A DNA stretch of 64,000 nt from JBKCUI01 sp052161605 (GTDB taxonomy: Bacteria; Planctomycetota; Planctomycetia; Pirellulales; Pirellulaceae), in NCBI GenBank assembly GCA_052161605.1, contig CP197409.1; one strand, written 5' to 3'. The notes below the pieces were generated by a model. It ran no database searches. It was not told where the DNA came from and was given only the letters and a program-made list of their open reading frames with translations. Below, one piece after another: positions 1 to 8,383 of the stretch. The first letter of the stretch is position 1. Every line of letters begins with the position of its first letter. The translations under genes were made by a program, and so were the position numbers.

Positions 1-1467
1 CGTAACAACCAACGGAGCCGCGAGCGCCAATGCACAGGGACAAGCTATGGTTAGCAATGCGATCGTATGCCCTGTCGCAGTCCCCACACTGGCCATGACA
101 CTCCAGCCGATAAAGGTCAGGAGGGCTAGCGTCAAGACGATTACAACAAACCACCGGCTGACTCGATCGGCTGCTTGTATCCACGGTGTTCGATAGGTGG
201 TAGCATCTCGCACCATCGCCATAAGACGCCCCATGCGACTCTCATCGCCCGAGGCCGAGACTTGCATCTCCACTCGGGACGTTAGATTCGTGGTTCCCCC
301 TACGACCAAATGACCAGACGCGACCACCACGGGCTGCGTTTCCCCAGTCAACAGCGACATGTCGATCGTGCTCTGGCCTGTGAGAATTTCACCATCAGCA
401 GGAACGATTTCGCCTGGCTCAACAATCGCGACATCTCCTGCCTTTAAACGATTGGCTGGGATAATGGCTACGGTATCGTCCGGGCCTTTCTTCTTGGCAA
501 TATTGGCATGCCAGCGCAGCAATCTGGTCATCGAAACTCGGGCTCGTGATTGGGCTCGGAATTGGAGATAACGACCTATGCGAAGCAGCAGCACAAAAGA
601 GGCGAGTGAATCAAAATAAACGTGCCCGACCCCTGAATAAGCACCGTATATTGCGCTCGCAGATCCAATCAATAGAGCAATCGCGACAGGAATATCGATG
701 TGCGGTGTCTTTGACTTGATAGCAGCCCATGCGGTCTGAAAGAAAATTCTGCCGGGAAAAGCCGCCGACAATAAACCAAGACCTGCACCGACCCATCGCA
801 AAAAGTATTCGTTATCGCTCGAAATGCCTGTAGATTCCCCCGCGTAGAGAGCAACGCCGATCCACATCGCATTGGCCGCAAAAAACGCGGCGGCAGCCAG
901 AGCCATCCAGTGCTCACGCTGCTTGAGGGTTACTTCACGAGATTGCTCTTCGTCGTCTTGCCACGGGGCCAATTGATAGCCGATCTTTGATAGACGAGAA
1001 GCAACCCGAGCGACCGTAGTTTGCAAGGGATCATAAATGAGCTCGACTGAGTTGTCACTTAATCGTACGCGAGCACTGTAAAGCCCATGAATAGTCGGTT
1101 GCAAACGCTCGATTAACCAGGAACACGCGGCACAATGCATACCTTCGACCGATAACCGTACGCAATCAAGTCCACCGGGTAGATGGTTGACTCTGACTCC
1201 TGCTGCATCCAAGTCGTACAACACAGCATTGCGTTGCTCGGACTCCTGCACACCGAGCGAGCTACCAGTATCGGTGCGGAGCGTGTAATAGTCCTCTAAT
1301 CCCATCTCGTGGATCAACGCATAAGCACCCATGCAGCCATTACAACAAAATGCTCTTTCTGCACCTTGATTCGAACTGCCGTGCGATACCGTCGACCGAG
1401 CCGGTGCACCGCAATGGGCACAAGGTACTGTGGTTTCCTTTTTTTGGGGTCGTCGATTAAGAGTCAT
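1..1467 (-). CDS. ccoI: Heavy-metal (copper) translocating P-type ATPase, CcoI/FixI type, 3' part missing
   Basis: The gene runs off the left edge; about 489 codons are present. It encodes an inner-membrane copper pump of the kind needed to mature cbb3 oxidase. Visible in order are an N-terminal cysteine module (C16, C19 and an FCCNGC stretch near residue 42), a heavy-metal-associated domain with GMHCAACS near residue 109, several membrane segments, a TGET actuator motif, and the CPC metal-transport motif at 476-478. The DKTGT phosphorylation site and ATP-binding domain would lie beyond the window. The ATG at 1467 follows the upstream gene's stop by four bases, which fits an operon with the other cco genes. 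The N-terminal cysteine module plus CPC and the context favour CcoI over a general CopA. Confidence 0.9.
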   Translation of the reverse strand, partial: MTLNRRPQKKETTVPCAHCGAPARSTVSHGSSNQGAERAFCCNGCMGAYALIHEMGLEDYYTLRTDTGSSLGVQESEQRNAVLYDLDAAGVRVNHLPGGLDCVRLSVEGMHCAACSWLIERLQPTIHGLYSARVRLSDNSVELIYDPLQTTVARVASRLSKIGYQLAPWQDDEEQSREVTLKQREHWMALAAAAFFAANAMWIGVALYAGESTGISSDNEYFLRWVGAGLGLLSAAFPGRIFFQTAWAAIKSKTPHIDIPVAIALLIGSASAIYGAYSGVGHVYFDSLASFVLLLRIGRYLQFRAQSRARVSMTRLLRWHANIAKKKGPDDTVAIIPANRLKAGDVAIVEPGEIVPADGEILTGQSTIDMSLLTGETQPVVVASGHLVVGGTTNLTSRVEMQVSASGDESRMGRLMAMVRDATTYRTPWIQAADRVSRWFVVIVLTLALLTFIGWSVMASVGTATGHTIALLTIACPCALALAAPLVVT

Positions 1468-1471
1468 TAAT

Positions 1472-2380
1472 CTACCGGCCTCTTTCGGACTGTTCGGATT
1501 GACAGCAGGGCAAGCCTGCGTTGATTAGAATGCGAAGTCGATTCAATCGCTCAGCACCCGTTTCCTGTTCCGAGGGCAACATCAAATGGGAATTCCTCTC
1601 GTCTGGATTTATTGTTTCCTTGGCGGATGCTTGGTTGATAAAGGTCTTGGGAATGGGCAATTCAACAGCCGATCTCGCGACCATCAGGTAAATCCCCATG
1701 GTTAGAACGCATAGTGAGGATACCACACCAGTCGCTCCTCGCCATCGATCTCCCAGCAATCGCCACCCCATTACCGACAAGGAAAGGAGCGGCAACGTAC
1801 CAATCCAAAACGAGACCATCGTGGCGATCGACATCGCCGTGGATGTTGAAGCAGCGGCTGTCAATACGAAGAGGTATAACCACCCGCACGGCAACAAAGT
1901 GGTCGTTAATCCCCAGCCGAACGCGCTCTGCCACTTAGTTCTCTTAGGCAATTGAGCCCGAAGTTTGGCTAGTTGCATGCTCCAAGCATAAACCCATTTT
2001 CCATGCTTGGCGGAACCGCTTTGGAGTGCAAAGCGATCTGGAGATAAGGCCCCCAACAATCGTATCAACCCGAGGCCGATGAGAATGACTCCCACCCAAA
2101 GCCCCAACGACTGAAACCATTCCCATCGACCGAGCGAACTTGCCAAAAAACCGACCGCCAACCCCATCGCCACGTAGGTAAATAGCCTGCCGACATGATA
2201 AGCCGTCATGCGTCGGAACGAGTCGAGCTTGGTTCCCAGGTTGGCTTGTTTGCCGCTCTCCATGGTTCCGGATGCCATGATGGCGAACGGACCACACATT
2301 CCGACGCAATGCAACGAACCGAGCGCTGAGGCAATCGCTGTTGCACCAAGCAACTCTAACGCGCTGCCCCAAGAAATCAT
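1472..2380 (-). CDS. Sulfite exporter TauE/SafE-like (DsbD_2-type) membrane protein
   Basis: This is a polytopic membrane protein of about 302 residues. The first helix carries the motif GSLHCVGMCGPFAI, typical of the DsbD_2/TauE-SafE-like proteins that sit between ccoH and ccoI in many cbb3 clusters. At least six hydrophobic segments can be read. I place the start at the ATG at 2380 because it overlaps the stop of ccoH in an ATGA arrangement, which suggests translational coupling; an in-frame ATG at 2416 lies inside ccoH and is less likely. The protein ends in a Cys-Cys-containing tail. A role in copper handling or oxidase maturation is inferred from position; the substrate is not known. Confidence 0.82.
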   Translation of the reverse strand: MISWGSALELLGATAIASALGSLHCVGMCGPFAIMASGTMESGKQANLGTKLDSFRRMTAYHVGRLFTYVAMGLAVGFLASSLGRWEWFQSLGLWVGVILIGLGLIRLLGALSPDRFALQSGSAKHGKWVYAWSMQLAKLRAQLPKRTKWQSAFGWGLTTTLLPCGWLYLFVLTAAASTSTAMSIATMVSFWIGTLPLLSLSVMGWRLLGDRWRGATGVVSSLCVLTMGIYLMVARSAVELPIPKTFINQASAKETINPDERNSHLMLPSEQETGAERLNRLRILINAGLPCCQSEQSERGR

Positions 2381-2856
2381 AATCGACTCTTCCAATCGAT
2401 TTTGCGTTCCAACCAAATGGACTTATCTCCCGCAAACCCGGCGAGCTCAATATGCCAAAAGCCTGGCTTTGTCATCTGAATCGCTGCGGTATAGAAACCG
2501 TCTTGCTCCTCTAACTCGACTCGCTGCTGCTCAGCAACTCGGGTGAAGTGAAACACCTCGATCGTCCACTTGAGATTTGGCACATGAGCACCTTCGCTAT
2601 CGGTAATTCTTAGAACGATCGCTTGGTCGGTCGACTTCTCTTGATCGATATCAACCGAATAGCCTGTCTCTCTAAAATGCTTGAAGTCTCGTTGACGGTC
2701 CGACCATTGAACCGAACGTTGCCCAAAACCCGGAATGGACCGAAAGGAGGGATCGCCTGCCGCCATAGTAATAGCCACCACAGCGATCGTGATATCAATC
2801 GCAAAGAAGCCAAGAATCATCGAGACCCAGAAGCGGCGGGAACTTGCTTCACTCAT
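2377..2856 (-). CDS. ccoH: FixH/CcoH family cbb3 oxidase assembly protein
   Basis: A 159-residue protein with one N-terminal membrane helix (about residues 10-32) followed by a soluble domain on the outer face of the membrane. This layout, and the sentence-like ending with a lysine/arginine tail, match the FixH family. CcoH is known from other bacteria as an assembly or stability factor for cbb3 oxidase. The start follows the ccoG stop by one base, and the stop overlaps the next start by four bases, so the gene is embedded in the operon. Sequence conservation in this family is weak, so position carries much of the assignment. Confidence 0.82.
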   Translation of the reverse strand: MSEASSRRFWVSMILGFFAIDITIAVVAITMAAGDPSFRSIPGFGQRSVQWSDRQRDFKHFRETGYSVDIDQEKSTDQAIVLRITDSEGAHVPNLKWTIEVFHFTRVAEQQRVELEEQDGFYTAAIQMTKPGFWHIELAGFAGDKSIWLERKIDWKSRL

Positions 2857-2857
2857 A

Positions 2858-4435
2858 TTATTGTGGTCCTAGTAGTTTAACAGAGAGATCTCGAGTCGCT
2901 TGGTTATCGTCTTGAACGGTGAGAGTTGCATTGGCAAAACCTCTGCCAGTTGTCATCGAGATAGGAAACTTAACATCCACCAAAGCCAAAATCGTTTCGC
3001 CTGGTTCTAGCTTAAGCTTTTCGCCAGCACTCCACTGAGCGGCAATCTTGGCATCGCTTGGAACCAAGACATACTCTTGAGCGGTTTGACTTCGGTTGAC
3101 GAGGCGAACTTTGAAATTGTTTTGTACTTGTTTGTTCTCAAGGATCGAAAACGGCGACCCTCCCCCACGGAACACTCTCGCGTCGAACGCAAATTTCGTG
3201 GAGAGAACGTAGACGAACAAGCCTGCCAAAACCGTGATGAGAACGGAATAGATGGCCGTTCTGGCTCGGATCCACTTTTGAGGCTTGCCTTCAAGCACAT
3301 CTTGACTGGTGTATCGAATCAATCCAATCGGCAGACCGACTTTCGTCATCACAGTATCGCAAGCGTCGATGCATTGTGCACAGTGAACGCATTCGAGCTG
3401 CAAGCCGTTTCGAATATCAATACCAGTCGGGCAAACTGCTGTGCATCGACCGCAATCAATGCAATCGCCAGCCGTCGGAAGATTCAGCGTTGCGACTCCA
3501 TCATTAACGCCCTTGGTTCGTTTTCCCTTCTTTCGCGGCTCACCCCGGTTGGTGTCATACGCAACGATTAGAGAATTTCGATCCAACATCACAGACTGAA
3601 AGCGACCATAGGGGCATGCGATCATGCAGAGTTGCTCGCGGAAGTAGAGACCATGAAAGGTCATGGCGGCAGTGGAAGCGAACATAATCAGAAACGCTAC
3701 GGGATGCTGAGTCGGAGTCATTCTCATCCATTGAGCCAAGCGATCCGTGCCTACAAAGTAACTGAGAAACACGTGCGCGATGAGTCCGCACAAAATCACA
3801 TAGACGAAAAATCGTGCCACCTTCATCGGACCACTTAGCGGTTTGCGACCTTTTCCGCCTCGCCCTACTGTCCTATCGAATAATCGATCAATAGGACGAA
3901 ACACGTATTCCATGTAAACGGTATGTGGGCACGCCCAGCCACACCAAACACGGCCCGCGACGCTAGTCGCAAGCATGACCGCGAAAAACGAGCCCAGCAT
4001 GAGACAAGCCAACAGCGGAGTGTCTGTCGGATAAAACGTATGCCCAAGGAACGTAAATTGTCGCGAAGCAATATCAAGCAGCACGTACGGCTTGCCGTTA
4101 ATGCGCAGATGCGGCAAGATCACAAAGAATGCGATCAACGCATAACCAACGATACGTCGCTGATGCCAATACTTGCCCATCGCCAGTGATGGCGTGATCC
4201 AACGCCGTTTACCGTCCTTCGCCAAAGTCGGCAAAACTTGTTCCTCTGGTTGTAGGATCGAGCCCGCGTTTCCAGCAGGCTGCCCCCCAAGGTTCGCTCC
4301 GTCCATCGTGGATCGGATCGCAGCGGAATCGTTTTGGCATGCCCCCTCTCCCTTGCAGTTACCGCACCCGACGGAGCATGCCGCCATTCTGGCTTGTGGT
4401 GAGGTAACTATAGGAAGATGATCTGTTGTACTCAT
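2858..4435 (-). CDS. ccoG: Cytochrome c oxidase accessory protein CcoG (FixG/RdxA), polyferredoxin
   Basis: This is an integral membrane iron-sulfur protein; in other bacteria CcoG acts in copper reduction and delivery for cbb3 oxidase. Membrane helices, the WCGWACPHTVY segment, and two ferredoxin-like cysteine motifs (CIDCGRCTAVCP and CVHCAQCIDAC) are visible, followed by an immunoglobulin-like C-terminal domain. I chose ATG 4435 (525 residues) because the longer frame from 4600 runs back into ccoP and its extra residues look non-coding. An odd feature is an N-terminal cysteine cluster at residues 20, 24, 27 and 33 (CX3CX2CX5C), which I do not expect in standard CcoG. A stable hairpin lies upstream, between ccoP and this gene. 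Confidence 0.93.
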   Translation of the reverse strand: MSTTDHLPIVTSPQARMAACSVGCGNCKGEGACQNDSAAIRSTMDGANLGGQPAGNAGSILQPEEQVLPTLAKDGKRRWITPSLAMGKYWHQRRIVGYALIAFFVILPHLRINGKPYVLLDIASRQFTFLGHTFYPTDTPLLACLMLGSFFAVMLATSVAGRVWCGWACPHTVYMEYVFRPIDRLFDRTVGRGGKGRKPLSGPMKVARFFVYVILCGLIAHVFLSYFVGTDRLAQWMRMTPTQHPVAFLIMFASTAAMTFHGLYFREQLCMIACPYGRFQSVMLDRNSLIVAYDTNRGEPRKKGKRTKGVNDGVATLNLPTAGDCIDCGRCTAVCPTGIDIRNGLQLECVHCAQCIDACDTVMTKVGLPIGLIRYTSQDVLEGKPQKWIRARTAIYSVLITVLAGLFVYVLSTKFAFDARVFRGGGSPFSILENKQVQNNFKVRLVNRSQTAQEYVLVPSDAKIAAQWSAGEKLKLEPGETILALVDVKFPISMTTGRGFANATLTVQDDNQATRDLSVKLLGPQ

Positions 4436-4505
4436 GGTTTTTATTTCCCACCCCGGATTCAATATGTATTCAGGGTGAGCCTGTGTTTGAGGTCCTTGAC
4501 TTTGG

Positions 4506-4530
4506 GTGCTGATATCTTTGATATCAGCAC
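4506..4530 (-). other. Intercistronic hairpin between ccoP and ccoG
   Basis: A perfect 11-base-pair inverted repeat (arm GTGCTGATATC at 4506-4516, three-base loop, matching arm at 4520-4530) begins 11 bases after the ccoP stop codon. No T-run follows in the direction of transcription, so it is not a standard terminator. It may protect or process the mRNA and set unequal expression of the oxidase subunits and ccoG. That function is inference. Confidence 0.75.
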
Positions 4531-4541
4531 ACCTGCATCGG

Positions 4542-5150
4542 TTACATTTTTTCTTCGGTTTCGCGTGGTGCCGTCGGCCATGGTGGGATAGGGCTACCAT
4601 CTGGTCCCTTAGCGTTCGGAGGATTGGTGCCGCGCAAGCTGGCCACGTAAACAGAAACCAAAATCACATCGTTTTGGTGCGAGAGTCTCTTATTCCAAGC
4701 GGGCATCGCCCCGCCGGCTAACCCTTCGTTGACCACCTTGATGATATCGGTCAGGGATTTAATCGCCTTGAAATGCTCATCGCATAGATTCGGACCGACA
4801 TTGCCGCCCCCCTCTGGACCGTGGCACGACGTACAGTTCGAGCGAAAGATCGATTGGCCGACATTCACCCATTTGGGATCCTGAAGATATTTGATCATCG
4901 TGGCTTCGTCCGGCGTCAAGTCCCCGATTTCCTTGTACTGCTTCTTGGTGTTTTCACTCAAAGCCGTTTCGAATTGATCGGCCACGGAGCGGCCTGCCTG
5001 GCCGCCATGGTAGTACATCAAGTAAAACGGTGATGCGACGATAGTCACCCAGAAGAGCCACTTCCACCAACCGGGAAGCGGGTTATCGTATTCCTGAATT
5101 CCATCGTAGCTATGTCCTACGGGAGGTTCTTTGTTAGTTAGCGTCGACAT
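4542..5150 (-). CDS. ccoP: cbb3-type cytochrome oxidase subunit III (CcoP), single-haem form
   Basis: A 202-residue membrane-anchored cytochrome c. The N-terminal YDGIQEYDNPLPGWWKWLF stretch is the classic CcoP start, with a membrane helix following at about 28-48. One haem-binding CTSCH motif is visible near residue 107, with a later methionine (AGGAMPAW) as the likely sixth ligand. Classical CcoP has two haem c domains and about 300 residues, so this is a short, one-haem version. The C-terminal tail is proline-rich. Its start codon overlaps the ccoQ stop as TAATG, so the two are probably translated together. Confidence 0.92.
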   Translation of the reverse strand: MSTLTNKEPPVGHSYDGIQEYDNPLPGWWKWLFWVTIVASPFYLMYYHGGQAGRSVADQFETALSENTKKQYKEIGDLTPDEATMIKYLQDPKWVNVGQSIFRSNCTSCHGPEGGGNVGPNLCDEHFKAIKSLTDIIKVVNEGLAGGAMPAWNKRLSHQNDVILVSVYVASLRGTNPPNAKGPDGSPIPPWPTAPRETEEKM

Positions 5151-5338
5151 TAAACGTTCGGTCCTTTCCGAGGATCAACGACATGATCTTGTAGGGGTAT
5201 ATTACTGAATTGTTTCGCGGATTCGGGGCGGAGTTTCCAAGCGCCCCAAATGATGGACAGGAATGCAACCGCGAACATGACGACGGCTACCTCACCAAAG
5301 AACGAATAATCCAGCCAGGATACTACTTCTTTTAACAT
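5150..5338 (-). CDS. ccoQ: cbb3-type cytochrome oxidase small subunit CcoQ (FixQ)
   Basis: A 62-residue protein with a single membrane helix (about residues 14-33) followed by a charged cytoplasmic tail ending in DPRKGPNV. Size, topology and place between the catalytic subunit and CcoP fit CcoQ, a small subunit that stabilises the oxidase. It starts three bases after the ccoNO stop and its own stop overlaps ccoP by one base. The sequence is too short for strong family evidence on its own; the context makes it convincing. Confidence 0.85.
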   Translation of the reverse strand: MLKEVVSWLDYSFFGEVAVVMFAVAFLSIIWGAWKLRPESAKQFSNIPLQDHVVDPRKGPNV

Positions 5339-5341
5339 GAT

Positions 5342-7795
5342 CTATTCCGCTTTCTTGTCCGCTTGAACAACAGCAATCGCTGAGTCAAATTGTGTGTTAA
5401 TGCCCGCCGTTGGTAGTTCCGACGATTCCTCGCTTGCAGGAACAGCCTCCGGTTCCGCAGCGGCCTCCTCCGGTTCTGCAACCGCCTCGTCCGTTTCCGT
5501 ATTAAACAAATCGGTACCCATTCGCTGCAAGTAAGCGATCAGCGCGATGGCTGTCGATTCCTCCAGCAAAATCCCTTCATAGGTCACTGGACCGCCTTGG
5601 GAAATGATCTCCGCTGCGATTGCCTGAGCTTGTGTTCGAGCGATCTCTTCAGCGTTGGTCAACTCCTCTTCGTAGGGAGCCCCCAGGAAGTGCGCGGCCC
5701 AAACTCGCTTCGGAATCTCCTTGTAGTTGAGCTTCTCGCTGAGGAGATGACGATACGGAGGCATCACAGACCCCGGCGAGGTCTTTGCAGGATCCTCAAA
5801 GTGTCTCCAGTGCCAGAAGCTGCTTTGCTTGCCTCCTTCACGAGCCAAATCGGGACCGATTCGACGAGACCCCCATTGGAAAGGTCGATCGTAAATGAAC
5901 TCACCGGCTTTGCTGTAATCAGGAGGATAACGTAGCGTTTCCGCCACCATCGGACGAATCATTTGCGAGTGGCAGTTGTAGCACCCCTCAGCAACATAGA
6001 TATCGCGACCAGCCAGTTCGAGCGGCGTATAAGGCTTGACCGAAGGGATCGTAGGGATATTGCTTCGAATCAAGAACATCGGAACGGCTTCGAACAAGCT
6101 GGCGATCGTAACCGCCAGGGCTGTTAGAATGGTGAATCGAATCGGCAATCTTTCCCAACGTCGGTGCCAATCCATCTTGGCAAAGGTTTCGACCTTGGCC
6201 GCAGCTTCTACTACCGGTACACCCTTGAGGTCCGAAGGTGGCAACGGTTGATCGACATAGTGCTTGCTCAATCGAGGAGCAGCATGAACATGGACCTCAT
6301 ACTTGGCAGGTCGGTTCATCCAAGTCATGAAGGCGTTAAGGCCTAGCATCAAGACCCCAGCTACATAAAGCAGACCTGCGAATACCCGCGCCCACCAGTA
6401 AGGAACAATTGCCTGCACCGTCTCTACGAAGTCGGGATACTGCAATCGGCCTAGATCGTCCATGGCTCTCCACATAAGCCCTTGGGTGATTCCAGCGACG
6501 TAGATCGGAATGATGTAGAGAAGAATTCCAATAGTACCAATCCAGAAGTGCCATTCGGCTAATTTCTGGCTCCAGAGCTTGGTCTGGAACAAACGTGGTA
6601 GCAACCAATAGATCATGCCAAAGGTCATAAAGCCGTTCCAACCGAGAGCACCGGAGTGAACGTGAGCGATCGTCCAGTCCGTGTAGTGCGAGAGAGCGTT
6701 CACACTCTTCACAGAGAGTAGCGGACCTTCGAATGTTGCCATGCCATAAAACGTAATACCGACGACAAAGAATTTCAGGACTGGATCGGTTGTCACTTTG
6801 TGCCAAGCGCCTCGCAGCGTCAGCAACCCGTTGATCATCCCCCCCCATGACGGCATCCATAACATCACGCTGAACAACATGCCAAAGGTGCTAGCCCATT
6901 CAGGCAGTGCGGTGTAGTGCAAGTGGTGAGGACCGGCCCAAATGTAAATAAAAACCAGAGACCAGAAGTGAATAATACTGAGCTTGTAACTGAAGACAGG
7001 GCGTTCGGCAGCCTTAGGAAGGAAGTAGTACATCAATCCCAGGAACGGAGTGGTCAAGAAGAACGCCACGGCGTTGTGACCATACCACCACTGCATCAGT
7101 GCATCTTGAACGCCTGCATAGACCGAGTAGCTTTTCCAAGCACCGATCGGAACCACCAGATTGTTAAAGACGTGTAGGATCGTCACAGTAACGATCGTTG
7201 CAATGTAGAACCACAACGCGACGTACATGTGTCGCTCACGACGATTCCACAAAGTCATCAAAAAGTTACCACCAAAGAAGACGAGCCACACTACAGCGAT
7301 GGCCAAATCGATGGGCCACTCCAGCTCAGCGTATTCCTTGCCCTGAGTAAATCCGAGCGGCAAGGTGATCGCGGCCGCGACAATAATCGCTTGCCATCCC
7401 CAAAAGTGCAGTCGGCTCAGCAGATCGCTCCACATGCGGCACTTGCAAAGTCGCTGCGTGCTGTAATATACCGCCGCAAAGATGGCGTTCCCTGCAAACG
7501 CGAAGATCGCCGCGTTGGTGTGAACCGGTCGCAGCCTTCCAAACGTAAAGTATTGAGCGATGGCCGGATTGATCGATTCCAGGAGACTCGGCATGACGAG
7601 CAAAAGAGCAACAATTACCCCGGCTGCCGTTCCTACGATCCCCCAGATAATCGTCGCAATCAAAAACAGCCTGACGATCCCGTCGTCATAGCTAAAGGTC
7701 TCGAGTGCCTGCGTTTGATATTCCGAAGAGGTGGAAGATTCGGGACCTCCCGTGTTGCGGTCCGTCGATGGAGGAGATTCTTCAGCTAATGACAT
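5342..7795 (-). CDS. ccoNO: Fused cbb3-type cytochrome oxidase subunits I and II (CcoN-CcoO)
   Basis: An 817-residue fusion of the catalytic haem-copper subunit and the mono-haem cytochrome c subunit of a high-affinity terminal oxidase. The CcoN part (about 35-510) shows the haem and copper ligands: RPVHTN near residue 92, WYGHNAV, the GPHHLHY copper-B pair and TIAHVHSG. The CcoO part follows, with the haem site CYNCH at 605-609 and GSVMPPY as the methionine ligand region. The last 60 or so residues form an acidic, alanine-rich tail. In many proteobacteria these are two genes; fused forms are known in some other phyla. It is the first gene of the leftward cco operon and faces a divergent regulator gene. 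Confidence 0.96.
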   Translation of the reverse strand: MSLAEESPPSTDRNTGGPESSTSSEYQTQALETFSYDDGIVRLFLIATIIWGIVGTAAGVIVALLLVMPSLLESINPAIAQYFTFGRLRPVHTNAAIFAFAGNAIFAAVYYSTQRLCKCRMWSDLLSRLHFWGWQAIIVAAAITLPLGFTQGKEYAELEWPIDLAIAVVWLVFFGGNFLMTLWNRRERHMYVALWFYIATIVTVTILHVFNNLVVPIGAWKSYSVYAGVQDALMQWWYGHNAVAFFLTTPFLGLMYYFLPKAAERPVFSYKLSIIHFWSLVFIYIWAGPHHLHYTALPEWASTFGMLFSVMLWMPSWGGMINGLLTLRGAWHKVTTDPVLKFFVVGITFYGMATFEGPLLSVKSVNALSHYTDWTIAHVHSGALGWNGFMTFGMIYWLLPRLFQTKLWSQKLAEWHFWIGTIGILLYIIPIYVAGITQGLMWRAMDDLGRLQYPDFVETVQAIVPYWWARVFAGLLYVAGVLMLGLNAFMTWMNRPAKYEVHVHAAPRLSKHYVDQPLPPSDLKGVPVVEAAAKVETFAKMDWHRRWERLPIRFTILTALAVTIASLFEAVPMFLIRSNIPTIPSVKPYTPLELAGRDIYVAEGCYNCHSQMIRPMVAETLRYPPDYSKAGEFIYDRPFQWGSRRIGPDLAREGGKQSSFWHWRHFEDPAKTSPGSVMPPYRHLLSEKLNYKEIPKRVWAAHFLGAPYEEELTNAEEIARTQAQAIAAEIISQGGPVTYEGILLEESTAIALIAYLQRMGTDLFNTETDEAVAEPEEAAAEPEAVPASEESSELPTAGINTQFDSAIAVVQADKKAE

Positions 7796-8062
7796 GAGTT
7801 CTTAGATCTTGAATGAGGGGTGTTTATAACGATGGCGACGTGACATGCAATCGACGTGCCGTTTTAAAAAGACAAATCGCCGCACCAACCAATTTGGAAA
7901 CCAGTGGATTTCCTTGCCGCCTGAACAGCGGGTTCAGATTTTATTCGGTTTATGGTTCCACAGCCCTTGCCATTGCCGTGCGGAAGCGATCTGGTTTCCA
8001 GGTAGGTGAGATCAATTGTCACACCCAGTGGAAATCATTTTCCTTCGCTGCATGCAAGCTAG

Positions 8063-8081
8063 TGCGTCACAACCTGACGCA
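8063..8081. promoter_or_regulatory. Candidate operator: RegA/PrrA-like palindrome
   Basis: The sequence TGCGTCACAACCTGACGCA is a perfect 7-base inverted repeat with a five-base spacer. The half-sites contain GCGNC and GNCGC, which is the known pattern for sites bound by the RegA/PrrA/RoxR family of redox response regulators, many of which control cbb3 oxidase. The flanking TTGTCAC/GTGACAA repeat extends the symmetry. The match is to a loose consensus and the bound protein is not known. Confidence 0.45.
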
Positions 8082-8314
8082 GTGACAACTGTGCCAAATT
8101 GAGCCAAACCTGCACACCTTGTCAATATCCTTCTTGCAGTCCTAGCGTTGCTTGAGTTCTCGCGATGCGTGGCCTCGCTGAATTCTAATGCAGATTAATG
8201 CGAGCCCGGACCATTGGAAAACTTCAGGATCAAGTCATGGTGCCGCCTTTGCTAGCAAAAAGTAAAATGGATGATTTGAAATAGAAGTAACTGTTTAGGT
8301 ACTCTTTTTGCTGC

Positions 8315-8330
8315 TGGGGGCTAGCTTGCA
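8315..8330 (+). promoter_or_regulatory. Candidate sigma-54 promoter for the response regulator gene
   Basis: The sequence TGGGGGCTAGCTTGCA matches the sigma-54 consensus at its essential TGG and TTGCA ends, with GG and GC separated by ten bases. The central four positions do not match. The start codon at 8384 lies about 54 bases downstream, leaving a short leader. The gene encodes a sigma-54 activator, so self-activation would be plausible. Confidence 0.35.
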
Positions 8331-8383
8331 CGCGCTCAGTTTGAGGGCTAACCAAACCGTATCAGGACCAGTAACGAACACCT

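Larger units (their letters stand above)
7796..8383. other. Divergent intergenic regulatory region between ccoNO and the response regulator gene
   Basis: These 588 bases separate two divergently transcribed units, and I see no convincing gene. The region must hold the cco operon promoter (leftward) and that of the regulator (rightward). It has a perfect 7-base palindrome at 8063-8081, a wider inverted repeat TTGTCAC (8016-8022) and GTGACAA (8082-8088), and a sigma-54-like element at 8315-8330. I found no clear FNR box of the TTGAT-N4-ATCAA type by eye. Confidence 0.6.

Noticed and set aside
4436..4600. Longer N-terminus for CcoG
   Set aside because: The extra codons include the intercistronic hairpin and 59 bases of ccoP, and read as a basic, non-conserved sequence.
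7813..8085. 90-codon open frame in the cco regulatory region
   Set aside because: It overlaps the palindromic operator candidate and has no recognisable protein character.
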